A stretch of DNA of 13,970 bases from Desulfobacterales bacterium. GTDB taxonomy: Bacteria; Desulfobacterota; Desulfobacteria; Desulfobacterales; UBA11574. Position numbers and translations under genes: made by a program. The stretch spans positions 1 to 13,970 of the forward strand of contig JAAXQD010000183.1 in NCBI GenBank assembly GCA_012974475.1, written 5' to 3'. The notes below the pieces were generated by a model. The model searched no databases, was not told the DNA's origin, and saw only the letters and a program-made list of their open reading frames with translations. The first letter of the stretch is position 1. Every line of letters begins with the position of its first letter. Below are positions 1 to 6,699 of this stretch, piece after piece.

Positions 1-761
1 CTTCGGCCATGTTTGCTGTGTTGCTTGTAATACGCAATGCTTCTCTTGACGATGTCGAGGACTTCTTTCTCGCTGAACACGCCGTCCAGTTCTATGGCAA
101 GCCTCGGATGCCTGCCCAGTTTTCCACCGAGCTGAACCCGGAACCCTTTTTCGTTTGGTATGATGGTCCCGGATGGACATGCATCCATACAGCGGCCGCA
201 TTTCAGACACCGGTCATGATCGATTTCCGGTGCCTTCTTGGAGGTGTCGAGGACAATACAGTTTTCAATGCACGCCTCGACACACGCTTGGCAAAGTGTG
301 CATTCTTCTTCGCTGATTTCGGGGATGGCAGCACCGATGATCCCGACATCCTTAATTTGAGGCTGGGAACAGGCGTTGGGGCATTCGGCCAGTGTCACTC
401 TAAATTCATGATGATATTTGAGATCACCTTTAACCTGTTCTTTTAAAAAGCCCAAAAGATCTTCTTTTTTAAGCAGCGCTTCGATCTTTTGAAACAGGCT
501 TTCGCAGTTGTTTGCCCGGTTGGGACATCCGCTGGATCCAAAGCACGTGTCGATTTGATACCCTTTGATTTCCGAACTCATTTTCGACAAAAATCGAGTC
601 TGGGCGGCTTTGACGTCGGTTAGGGACACAATTTTTTTCCCGGCTGCCGATATTTCATTTTCGATCCGCGCTCGAACCCGCTTTCTGACAAAAAAAGGAA
701 CCTTTTTAATTTCAGATTCCGCCTCGGACGTCCATTTCATTCTTTTTTGTCCCCCGATCAT
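1..761 (-). CDS. Siroheme-[4Fe-4S] sulfite/nitrite reductase-like protein with 2[4Fe-4S] ferredoxin domain, 3' end cut by window
   Basis: The visible 253 residues show three parts. Residues ~10-35 (a W-T-S-E-A-E start, then VPFFVRKRVRARIE) resemble the PCP_red domain found at the ends of some reductases. Next comes a siroheme/4Fe-4S cluster signature, C73-x5-C79 (CFGSSGC) and C127-x3-C131 (CPNAC), as in Nir/Sir enzymes. A ferredoxin domain follows, with two cluster motifs at C154/C157/C160/C164 and C185/C188/C191/C195. After that GGKLGRHPRLAIEL resembles the C-terminal part of small sulfite reductases such as AsrC. It probably reduces a sulfur or nitrogen oxyanion in the cytoplasm, but the substrate is not visible. 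It starts 12 bases after the second YeeE gene, so the two are likely co-transcribed. The start at 761 has GGAG five bases upstream. An equally good ATG at 740, preceded by GGGGGA, would begin MKWTSEAE. The reading frame runs off the left edge, so the C-terminus is missing. Confidence 0.85.
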   Translation of the reverse strand, partial: MIGGQKRMKWTSEAESEIKKVPFFVRKRVRARIENEISAAGKKIVSLTDVKAAQTRFLSKMSSEIKGYQIDTCFGSSGCPNRANNCESLFQKIEALLKKEDLLGFLKEQVKGDLKYHHEFRVTLAECPNACSQPQIKDVGIIGAAIPEISEEECTLCQACVEACIENCIVLDTSKKAPEIDHDRCLKCGRCMDACPSGTIIPNEKGFRVQLGGKLGRHPRLAIELDGVFSEKEVLDIVKRSIAYYKQHSKHGR

Positions 762-773
762 GATAACTCCAGG

Positions 774-1580
774 CTAACAACCCTCGTCGTCGACGATCTT
801 GAATTCGTTTGAAGAAGGGATGTCTGCCGTTGGCGCGACCGGTTCAATTTTTTCCGTCTCTTTGGATGTTATAGCGGGAACGGATGATTTGCTGTACACA
901 GGTCGATCCGGATTGATAACAGCGAGAATTAAACCAAGGAGAATAAGGAGGGTTGCCCCGGTTCGCTTGATCTTGGCTGAGCCGACGGGGAGCGTCTCTT
1001 TGTCTCCGAATTTTCCTTCTGTCTTTTCGGCGATCCAGAACGCGCCGACGGCCATTAAACATATCAGAAACGCAATGATGCCGGAGTTGATATTCAGGAT
1101 GTCCGGGAGGCGGACTGTCCCCATGTGACCGGAAGTATAAAACCCCTCGATCAAAGGGAACACCAGGGCAAAGATCAAAGAGCCGAAAACCATCCCTAAA
1201 ATAAAAATCACCCCGTCCAATTTTCCCGATGCCGTGGCAACCACCGATGTTGTTGGACAGTAGCCGCCGATGAGAAAACCGGCACCCAGAAGTAATCCTC
1301 CCACAATCTGGGGCCAGATGTAGGTCGGCAGGATATGGACACGGCCAAGATCTATCCATCCCAAAACTGAAAAATAGAGCAGTCCAAGAATGCAGACAGC
1401 GATGGCGGTAAACATGACTTTGAGGACCGCAAAGTCTCTGAGATAAAAAATCGCTGTGAGCTTTCTGGGGTTTCCAAAACCCGCCCTTTCGAGTACAAAG
1501 CCGAAAAAAAAGCCGATGAGTGCAGCCAGTTGGAGGCTATAGGTAAAATCAAACCATCCCAATTTATAAAGCGGTCCCAT
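774..1580 (-). CDS. YeeE/YedE-family sulfur-compound transporter, second half-protein (268 aa)
   Basis: This is an integral membrane protein with about six hydrophobic segments (roughly 15-31, 50-73, 89-107, 121-144, 165-184, 207-222) and a ~45-residue polar tail ending in Cys. Family marks are ERAGFGNPRKL at 31-41 followed by FYLRDF, and the loop GGYCPTTS with C108. Members of the family (thiosulfate transporter TsuA/YeeE, Sulf_transp domain) pass thiosulfate or related sulfur groups across the membrane using conserved cysteines. The start at 1580 is chosen because the upstream gene's TAA overlaps this ATG by one base (TAATG) and a GGAG lies just upstream. A longer frame back to 1760 would only overlap the preceding gene. 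It is translationally coupled to the first half-protein and followed by the siroheme protein, which suggests import coupled to reduction. Substrate unproven. Confidence 0.85.
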   Translation of the reverse strand: MGPLYKLGWFDFTYSLQLAALIGFFFGFVLERAGFGNPRKLTAIFYLRDFAVLKVMFTAIAVCILGLLYFSVLGWIDLGRVHILPTYIWPQIVGGLLLGAGFLIGGYCPTTSVVATASGKLDGVIFILGMVFGSLIFALVFPLIEGFYTSGHMGTVRLPDILNINSGIIAFLICLMAVGAFWIAEKTEGKFGDKETLPVGSAKIKRTGATLLILLGLILAVINPDRPVYSKSSVPAITSKETEKIEPVAPTADIPSSNEFKIVDDEGC

Positions 1581-2089
1581 TATAGCCACTCCTTTCTGAA
1601 AAAGTAGGCCATTGCATAGGCACCGGCAAAGATACACAACATAAAAATCCAGCTGCCGAATGCCAGTTCCGAAGCCCCGGTAAGGGCTTGGCCGCTGGTG
1701 CAGCCCCTGGCCAGCCGAGCGGCAAATCCGGAGAGGACACCCCCCGCCAAAGCAAGCCACAGTCGGACTGCCACGCCTATGGAAGGCCCCCGCGCCACTT
1801 CTCCTTTGATCCTATTGGCAATAAATGCCGAGAACAGGCCGCCGAGAGCAGCGCCCAGGGTCAAAAAAACCAGCCATGCCATGAGCGGAGACTTTCCGCC
1901 ACGCATATATTTTGCAAAATATATGTTGGCCTTTGCATGGTCGGGTGCCACCAGTTTAACGCTTGCAGCCGCTATTCTTGCAAATGAGGCGGACGATCCC
2001 ACGCCCCTTCCCATGGTATAAAAGGAAAAAAGCAGGATCAGTCCCAGTATAACACCGATTAAATACGGGTTGCTATAACGTTCATTCAT
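1580..2089 (-). CDS. YeeE/YedE-family sulfur-compound transporter, first half-protein (169 aa)
   Basis: This membrane protein has four predicted helices (about 9-27, 70-91, 107-127, 146-164). The loop LARGCTSGQALTG, with C130, is the typical GCTSG signature of the YeeE/YedE family. At 169 residues it is half the size of E. coli YeeE. The next gene supplies the other half, so the two products probably work as a pair in the inner membrane. The stop codon overlaps the start of the second half by one base. The start at 2089 gives MNERYSNPY and has GAGGAAA about nine bases upstream. It lies downstream of the HEAT-repeat gene, with a 15-bp inverted repeat in the gap. Transport of thiosulfate or another sulfane-sulfur compound is inferred from the family only. 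Confidence 0.85.
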   Translation of the reverse strand: MNERYSNPYLIGVILGLILLFSFYTMGRGVGSSASFARIAAASVKLVAPDHAKANIYFAKYMRGGKSPLMAWLVFLTLGAALGGLFSAFIANRIKGEVARGPSIGVAVRLWLALAGGVLSGFAARLARGCTSGQALTGASELAFGSWIFMLCIFAGAYAMAYFFRKEWL

Positions 2090-2146
2090 GGTTAAATTTC
2101 CTCTGTCGAATTGGATAGAATTCTTAATATCCTAAGGTGTTTCTAT

Positions 2147-2231
2147 AAGCCGTTTCAAAACGCGCCGCTTCGCTAAACACTTTTCGGCAAAAGACTCAAA
2201 AATCACTCACCGGGAGGTTTTGAAACGGCTT
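2147..2231. repeat. Perfect 15-bp inverted repeat spanning the 3' end of the HEAT gene
   Basis: AAGCCGTTTCAAAAC at 2147-2161 is exactly complementary to GTTTTGAAACGGCTT at 2217-2231, with 55 bases between the arms. The right arm is inside the last codons of the HEAT-repeat gene and the left arm is in the gap before the first YeeE gene. It could form a long hairpin in the transcript and limit read-through, but there is no T-run after it, so a classical terminator is doubtful. An 11-base piece of the arm (TTGAAACGGCT) recurs at 12777-12787, which hints at a dispersed repeat. Confidence 0.7.
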
Positions 2232-2937
2232 GCCTTTTTGATCGCTGTTTTTCAAGAGAAATCCGGGTTGTTCCGGCAAGTGCTTCTTGTGCCAGTTTGC
2301 CGACAGTACTTTCCACCAGATTCATATTGATGAAGATTGTTATCCTCGCTTCATCTGCAACCAGATCTTGGAGTAAGGGCGTCGTGATTTCCGAAGATAA
2401 AGCACCGGACACCCAGGCGGCAAGTCCGCGATGGATGGCATCGTTTGAGCGCAGAAACGGAAGAAGGAAAGCGGCGGCATTTGCAACGAGTTGGGGCCGG
2501 GCGTAAGCAAGTCTTCCCAGTCCCCAGAGCACACCCCTTTGCAAAATTTCGTGCTCGATAAAGTTGCCGTTTTGGTTGATGTAGGAAACCAGTATGGAGG
2601 CATACTCCTCAGCCAGTTTTTCATGACGGGCCATGATTTCTCCCATGGCTTCAGGGGCGCCCCAGCCGATTCCTCCGGACTCATCATTCAGATTCCACAT
2701 CAGGCGTCGCATGACGACGCGGGAAGATTCGATGTCCTGCTGAGCGAGGCGGGCGACCACGGCCCCCATTGCCGTAACCGAACGCCACTTGACCCGTTCG
2801 TCTGAGTGATAAAAGAAGGAAAACAGCGGGTTGACAGCCTGGCGTGGCGGGAATCGGCAAATCTTATCGAGGCTTGTTTCGAATGGATTATCGTTTAGAA
2901 GCTCGAGGATTTTCTTTTTGAGTTTCCTGCCGCCCAT
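2203..2937 (-). CDS. HEAT-repeat protein, DVU0298-like (244 aa)
   Basis: The protein is soluble and almost entirely alpha-helical, with no signal peptide or membrane segment. Repeated helix pairs of HEAT/PBS-lyase type are visible, for example around residues 44-66 (ERVKWRSVTAMGAVVARLA), 88-112 and 132-165. The N-terminus is basic (MGGRKLKKKILELL), followed by RFPPRQAVNPLFSFFYHSDE. This pattern matches, from memory, the DVU0298-type proteins of sulfate reducers, which have no assigned biochemical role; HEAT arrays usually mediate protein contacts. The start at 2937 has only a weak ribosome site (ACGGAAT). It is the first gene after the MITE-like element and may open the operon with the YeeE pair. 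The C-terminal tail is encoded by an inverted-repeat arm, so the last ten residues may be poorly conserved. Confidence 0.75.
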   Translation of the reverse strand: MGGRKLKKKILELLNDNPFETSLDKICRFPPRQAVNPLFSFFYHSDERVKWRSVTAMGAVVARLAQQDIESSRVVMRRLMWNLNDESGGIGWGAPEAMGEIMARHEKLAEEYASILVSYINQNGNFIEHEILQRGVLWGLGRLAYARPQLVANAAAFLLPFLRSNDAIHRGLAAWVSGALSSEITTPLLQDLVADEARITIFINMNLVESTVGKLAQEALAGTTRISLEKQRSKRQAVSKPPGE

Positions 2938-3041
2938 ATTCCGTCTGTCGTTTGCCTGCTTCCCTGCCCAATGAAATGTTTGCCCGTTCGACTCCCAGCC
3001 CCTTGAACCGGGGCAACGCCTTATTCACCGGTTGAGAATTC

Positions 3042-3230
3042 CTGGTTAGTGTCCATCCATAAATGGCCCTTTTTGCCCTGCTCGGCGTTCTCCGCGGGTT
3101 TCCGGCTGCGGTGTACAGGCGTACGCCTCACCGTAAACCCTTGTGCGGCCTTGATCAGGACAAAAATTGTTCATTTCTGAATTGGACACCCATCGTGTTC
3201 ATTTTGGATTCGTGGATGGGCACTGGTTAG
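3042..3230. mobile_element. MITE-like non-coding element with terminal inverted repeats and 8-bp target duplication
   Basis: The 8-mer CTGGTTAG occurs at 3042-3049 and again at 3223-3230, in the same orientation. Just inside, TGTCCATCCATAAAT (3050-3064) and the complement of 3208-3222 (TGCCCATCCACGAAT) match at 12 of 15 positions. The 173 bases between the duplications hold no gene, but contain a long imperfect hairpin at 3092-3148. This layout of short target duplication, inverted ends and no coding capacity fits a miniature inverted-repeat transposable element. The right duplication contains the TAA stop of the ferredoxin gene, so insertion kept that gene intact. No transposase is present in the window. 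Confidence 0.6.
3092..3148. repeat. Long interrupted hairpin inside the MITE-like element
   Basis: Nested complementary blocks surround a perfect 12-bp palindrome, AGGCGTACGCCT (3117-3128): CCGC 3092-3095 with GCGG 3145-3148, GGGTTT 3096-3101 with AAACCC 3135-3140, and CGGTG 3109-3113 with CACCG 3129-3133. It could fold as DNA cruciform or RNA stem-loop. It may also reduce transcription from the ferredoxin gene into the HEAT gene, although no T-run follows. Confidence 0.6.
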
Positions 3231-3418
3231 GCGTCTTCCCAGTAAATACAATCTTCCGGACAATACTTTATGGCTTCGTCGACTTCGATTTCAGGATATG
3301 AGATGCGTTCGGTTACTTCAATATACCCGACATCGTTGAGTCTAAAGACAGAAGGACACACCTCGATGCATGCGCCACATAAACTGCATCGACTCAAATC
3401 AACGACAGGTATTTTCAT
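3227..3418 (-). CDS. Small single-cluster ferredoxin (63 aa)
   Basis: This soluble electron carrier has C11-x2-C14-x2-C17 plus C53-P near the C-terminus, the ligand pattern of mono-cluster [4Fe-4S] ferredoxins. Two further cysteines, C21 and C57, are placed where related Desulfovibrio ferredoxins form a disulfide or hold a second cluster; here the second motif is incomplete. The gene's ATG overlaps the TGA of the flavodiiron gene by four bases (ATGA), so its translation is probably coupled to it. The context suggests delivery of low-potential electrons to or from the flavodiiron/rubredoxin system, but the partner is inferred. The stop codon lies in the target duplication of the adjacent MITE-like element. 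Confidence 0.9.
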   Translation of the reverse strand: MKIPVVDLSRCSLCGACIEVCPSVFRLNDVGYIEVTERISYPEIEVDEAIKYCPEDCIYWEDA

Positions 3419-4605
3419 GCTTGATCAGCGATCGCTTTTCCGATTTTTTTGCCAAGCTCGAAACAGGCGTTCAATCCGTCCTTATCCGGTACATACTGAA
3501 GTCTGACTCCCGGATCTATGATGTCAAACTTCATGTCCTCAAGCGCTGAATTGATCATCTTGACCCCCTCACCGCTCCACCCGTATGAACCGAATGCAGC
3601 GCCGATTTTGTTGATCGGTTTCAGTCCTTTCATATACGTCAGAAAGTCGCTTACGGTGGGAAATAGCTGGTTGTTTAGGGTCGGCGATCCCACAATTACG
3701 GCAGCGGCATCCAGAACCTCCGTCATAATTTCACTGCGATGTGAACTTCGGATGTGGATCGGCCTTACACTGACGCCTTCATCGGCGATTCCCGCGGCAA
3801 TCTCATCGGCCATGGTTTCTGTGCTGTGCCACATGGTATCGTAAATGATCACCGCCTTTTTTTTCGGCGCCTGTTTTGCCCATCTGGCATAGGCGGAAAT
3901 GATTTTACCCGGATCTTTCCGCCAGATGATTCCATGGTCCGGGCAAATCATGTCGATTTCAATGCCCAGTTCCGTAACCGTGTCGATAAGCTTGAGTATC
4001 AGCGGCGAATACAACAGTAGAATGTTTGCATAATATTTTTTGGCATGCTGCATGATCTCATCGCCGACCTCATCGTCGAAGTTTTCATGTCCGGCATAAT
4101 GCTGGCCAAAGCCGTCACTGGAAAAGAGTATTTTGTCTTCTTTCAAGTAGGTAAACATGCTGTCCGGCCAGTGAAGCATTCGGGTTTCAAGAAACGTGAG
4201 GGTCCGGTTTCCCAAGCTCAGTTCTTCACCGCTTCCCACGGCATGGTAGTTCCACTTTCGGGGGAAATGCCGGGCAAGATTTTTTGCACCCATTTTTGAA
4301 CAATATAGGGGCTTGTCTTCACCGACTCTGTGCATGATCCGCGGCAACCCGCCGGAATGGTCCATTTCGGTATGATTGCTGATAACATAGTCGATTTTTT
4401 TGGGGTCGACGATTTTGGAAATGTTCTCGATGAGTTGATCGGAAAAATTCTTCTTGACGGTATCGATCAGTGCGATTTTTTCATCTACAATCAAAAAGGC
4501 GTTGTAAGTGGTCCCCCGATATGTAGAATATCCATGAAAATCCCTTATATTCCAATCGATTACGCCGACATCATAAACTCCATTTGCTATTTTTACAGGT
4601 CTCAT
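3415..4605 (-). CDS. roo: Flavodiiron protein, rubredoxin:oxygen oxidoreductase (396 aa)
   Basis: This cytoplasmic enzyme reduces O2 to water (some members reduce NO) with electrons from rubredoxin. Residues ~1-248 form a metallo-beta-lactamase-like domain with the diiron ligands H78-x-E80-x-D82-H83, H145, D164 and H224 all in place. Residues ~250-396 form the flavodoxin domain, with the FMN phosphate loop YDTMWHSTETMA (255-266) and GSYGWSGEG near 340. Length and layout match class A proteins such as Desulfovibrio Roo, with no fused rubredoxin. The start at 4605 has GGAGGA upstream. The rubredoxin gene ends 18 bases upstream and the ferredoxin overlaps downstream, a classic partner arrangement. 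Confidence 0.97.
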   Translation of the reverse strand: MRPVKIANGVYDVGVIDWNIRDFHGYSTYRGTTYNAFLIVDEKIALIDTVKKNFSDQLIENISKIVDPKKIDYVISNHTEMDHSGGLPRIMHRVGEDKPLYCSKMGAKNLARHFPRKWNYHAVGSGEELSLGNRTLTFLETRMLHWPDSMFTYLKEDKILFSSDGFGQHYAGHENFDDEVGDEIMQHAKKYYANILLLYSPLILKLIDTVTELGIEIDMICPDHGIIWRKDPGKIISAYARWAKQAPKKKAVIIYDTMWHSTETMADEIAAGIADEGVSVRPIHIRSSHRSEIMTEVLDAAAVIVGSPTLNNQLFPTVSDFLTYMKGLKPINKIGAAFGSYGWSGEGVKMINSALEDMKFDIIDPGVRLQYVPDKDGLNACFELGKKIGKAIADQA

Positions 4606-4623
4606 CTTCCTCCAGCCTTTTAA

Positions 4624-4782
4624 TTATTCTTTTTCAAAATCATCTTTTGATGCGCCGCACACCGGACATTCCCAATCATCGGGTACATCTTCCCATTTTG
4701 TGCCTGGTGCAACATCATTGTCAGGATCCCCTTGTTCCGGGTCATAAACATAGCCGCAAATCGTACATACATACTTGTCCAC
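4624..4782 (-). CDS. Rubredoxin, canonical type (52 aa, GTG start)
   Basis: This is a one-iron electron carrier. The product has the standard size and ligands: C6-x2-C9-G-Y (CTICGYVYDP) and C39-P-x-C42-G (CPVCGAS), with the usual aromatic residues Y4, Y11, Y13 and W30/W37. The start is a GTG at 4782, preceded by a strong AAGGAGGT. Reading from GTG gives the familiar (M)DKYVCTICGY beginning. It sits 18 bases before the flavodiiron protein, so it is the likely direct electron donor to that enzyme. Confidence 0.95.
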   Translation of the reverse strand: MDKYVCTICGYVYDPEQGDPDNDVAPGTKWEDVPDDWECPVCGASKDDFEKE

Positions 4783-4864
4783 TTGAAACCTCCTTCTCTT
4801 TAATCGATCTTTGGGTTGAAAAATAAAAATATTAGCTGAAAAATCCGTGTCCGATTGTGGACAT

Positions 4865-5071
4865 TTAATTTTCAGCGATCGCTGAACCGGGTCCGAAAAG
4901 AGGTTTGAACATTTTTTTGCCCGAACCGCACACCGGACATTTCCAGTCGTCCGGCAGGTCGGCGAATAGCGTTCCTTTGGGAATTTTCCCTTTTCGGTCT
5001 CCCTTGTCAGGATTGTAAATATATCCGCAACTAGTGGTCTGGCACTGATACATCTCTTCGGGGTTAGCCAT
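4865..5071 (-). CDS. Type-2 rubredoxin with enlarged CX4C metal loop (68 aa)
   Basis: The C-terminal half is ordinary rubredoxin (LPDDWKCPVCGSGKKMF with C45-x2-C48). The first iron loop reads C10-QTTS-C15, with four residues between the cysteines instead of two. That spacing is known from the Rd-2 rubredoxin of Desulfovibrio desulfuricans. A ~20-residue C-terminal extension (KPLFGPGSAIAEN) is also longer than usual. It is a cytoplasmic electron carrier, encoded just upstream of the canonical rubredoxin. The two may differ in redox potential and serve different partners (flavodiiron protein, rubrerythrin or desulfoferrodoxin). The partner assignment is inference. Confidence 0.92.
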   Translation of the reverse strand: MANPEEMYQCQTTSCGYIYNPDKGDRKGKIPKGTLFADLPDDWKCPVCGSGKKMFKPLFGPGSAIAEN

Positions 5072-5134
5072 TTAACTCTCCTTCGCTGATTATGGGTTTT
5101 CTGTTTCTACCCTAATACTTTGGAACGTTAGGGG

Positions 5135-5683
5135 CTACTCCATGAGAACATTTGCAGCGACCAGGAAAAGATCGGAGTCGCGCAGGACACCCACCAGATT
5201 ATTTCCTTCGTACACCGGAAGAACGGTAATTTTGTTCCGGTAGATCATTTTAAGGGCATCCAAAAACCCGGCTTCCGCATCGATAGATCCTCTTAATTTA
5301 AGCATGACATCACCGACCCGGGTCTGGGCGTTTTGTCTGACCCTGGATCTGAATCCATGCTTTGCAGTGTCCATATGGTGCGCGTCGACTTCTGCAAAAG
5401 CGATTGAAATGCCCAGAGCACTCAGCTTTCCGCTGATACCGCCTGCTATTTCAGGTATCAACACTTTTAGAATGCTCTTAAAATCCAGAATCCCCACAAG
5501 GTTACCCTGTTTGTCAAGGACAAGGCTCGTTCTGTGTCCTGCTTCCGTACACTTTCCGGTTTCCACCTCGCAATAGATTTTCATCAACTCCGGGACGGCT
5601 TCCTTCAGGGTTTTATCGGCGGTGGTTACCGCATAATCATCCAGAGGTATCATCAAATCTTTGACTTTCAATGCTACTGGCAT
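5135..5683 (-). CDS. Two-CBS-domain protein (182 aa)
   Basis: This soluble protein consists almost wholly of a CBS pair: residues ~8-75 (VKDLMIPLDDYAV ... LVGILDFKSIL) and ~122-178 (RVGDVMLKLRG ... LVGVLRDSDLF). A ~45-residue linker contains AHHMDTAKHGFRSRVR. CBS pairs generally bind adenine nucleotides and act as energy or redox sensors, but no catalytic or DNA-binding domain is attached here. The gene follows the FMN-reductase/ArsC fusion by 23 bases and precedes the rubredoxins, so it belongs to the same transcription unit. The ribosome site AAGGACA precedes the ATG at 5683. Its target is unknown; a regulatory role in this unit is a guess. Confidence 0.85.
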   Translation of the reverse strand: MPVALKVKDLMIPLDDYAVTTADKTLKEAVPELMKIYCEVETGKCTEAGHRTSLVLDKQGNLVGILDFKSILKVLIPEIAGGISGKLSALGISIAFAEVDAHHMDTAKHGFRSRVRQNAQTRVGDVMLKLRGSIDAEAGFLDALKMIYRNKITVLPVYEGNNLVGVLRDSDLFLVAANVLME

Positions 5684-5706
5684 GTTATCTGTCCTTATTT
5701 ATAATT

Positions 5707-6684
5707 TTAGCCGAACATGTTTTTTACAAGGGCTTTGACGTTGTCTTCTATTTCGTCGCGGACATTCCGCATAATATCCATCGATTTTCCGGCAGGATCA
5801 GACAGGTTCCAATCCAGGCGTTGGGCACCTGGAACAAAAGGGCACGCTTCACCACAGCCCATGGTGATAATTATATCCGGTTTTGTTTCTACCACCGCCG
5901 CTTCCAAAGGCCGGGTTGTGCGAAATGCCATATCGATCCCTTTTTCCTTCATGACGTCCACCATTTCAGGATTTATTTTTGCTGCAGGTTCACTGCCGGC
6001 TGAAGCGGCTTCAATTTTATCACCGGCTATATGTTGTGCAAAAGCTGAAGCCATCTGGCTGCGACAGGCGTTTTCCCGACAGGCAAACAGGATTTTCTTT
6101 CTCCCGGCCAAGGGCAATAAAAGTTCCTTGACCACCGCTTTTACATCCGTATGAACGGTTGGATGTTTTCCCATATCTCCGGGGTTTTCAATGTGGCGAT
6201 AGGTAAGACTCCCATTGAATTGGGCGCCTACAGCATCAAAAAAGTATTGTGCTGTAAGGTTGACACCTTCAAAAAGATTCTTCCCTTTTGTGGCCCCCTG
6301 AGCAAGGAGATATCCACGTCTGTAATTTCGTGCCGGATCGGTAAGATTCAGTTTATATTTTCTGGCCCAGAGCGTCTGGCTTCGATCGATGGGTGCCTTT
6401 AGCTGGGCGGTGACATTATAAAAATATATGGGAGAGGCCAGAACGACAACATCCGCCGCACGAAGTAACGGGTAAATTTCATGCGTCATATCATCGTCTT
6501 GTGTAACGCAGTATCCGTTTTTTTCACAAAAACCACAGCCCAGACATGGGACGATATTCTTTTTGGCTGCTTCAATGACACGGGTTTGCGCTCCATAATT
6601 TTCGGCTTCATTCATAAACACCGAAAGGAGATAATTTGTATTTCCCTTTTTTCTTGGGCTTCCTTGCAATCCGAGAACCAGCAT
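5707..6684 (-). CDS. Fusion of FMN/iron-sulfur flavoprotein reductase and ArsC-type arsenate reductase/phosphatase (325 aa)
   Basis: Residues 1-~190 are an NADPH-dependent FMN-reductase/flavodoxin-like fold: GSPRKKGNTN (8-17) binds the FMN phosphate, C47/C50/C53/C59 could hold an Fe-S cluster as in iron-sulfur flavoproteins, and ASPIYFYNV is the usual second flavin loop. Residues ~196-325 are a low-molecular-weight phosphatase/ArsC domain: the loop C202-RENAC-R208-S (C-x5-R), an acidic DPAGK with D296, and a cysteine pair C277/C281 matching the resolving cysteines of thioredoxin-type ArsC. A flavoprotein supplying electrons to its own ArsC domain is a reasonable inference. The substrate may be arsenate or a protein/phosphate ester. 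It lies 15 bases after the cytochrome gene. No other ars gene is in the window. Confidence 0.88.
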   Translation of the reverse strand: MLVLGLQGSPRKKGNTNYLLSVFMNEAENYGAQTRVIEAAKKNIVPCLGCGFCEKNGYCVTQDDDMTHEIYPLLRAADVVVLASPIYFYNVTAQLKAPIDRSQTLWARKYKLNLTDPARNYRRGYLLAQGATKGKNLFEGVNLTAQYFFDAVGAQFNGSLTYRHIENPGDMGKHPTVHTDVKAVVKELLLPLAGRKKILFACRENACRSQMASAFAQHIAGDKIEAASAGSEPAAKINPEMVDVMKEKGIDMAFRTTRPLEAAVVETKPDIIITMGCGEACPFVPGAQRLDWNLSDPAGKSMDIMRNVRDEIEDNVKALVKNMFG

Positions 6685-6699
6685 AATCGATAATTTCCC

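Noticed and set aside
9..446. Plus-strand open frame of 145 codons
   Set aside because: It is the antisense of the ferredoxin/siroheme gene, whose minus-strand translation shows complete cluster motifs.
4848..4863. TGTCC/GGACA stem between the two rubredoxin genes as a terminator
   Set aside because: The stem is only five bases, with the short T-run offset; both rubredoxins more likely share a transcript.
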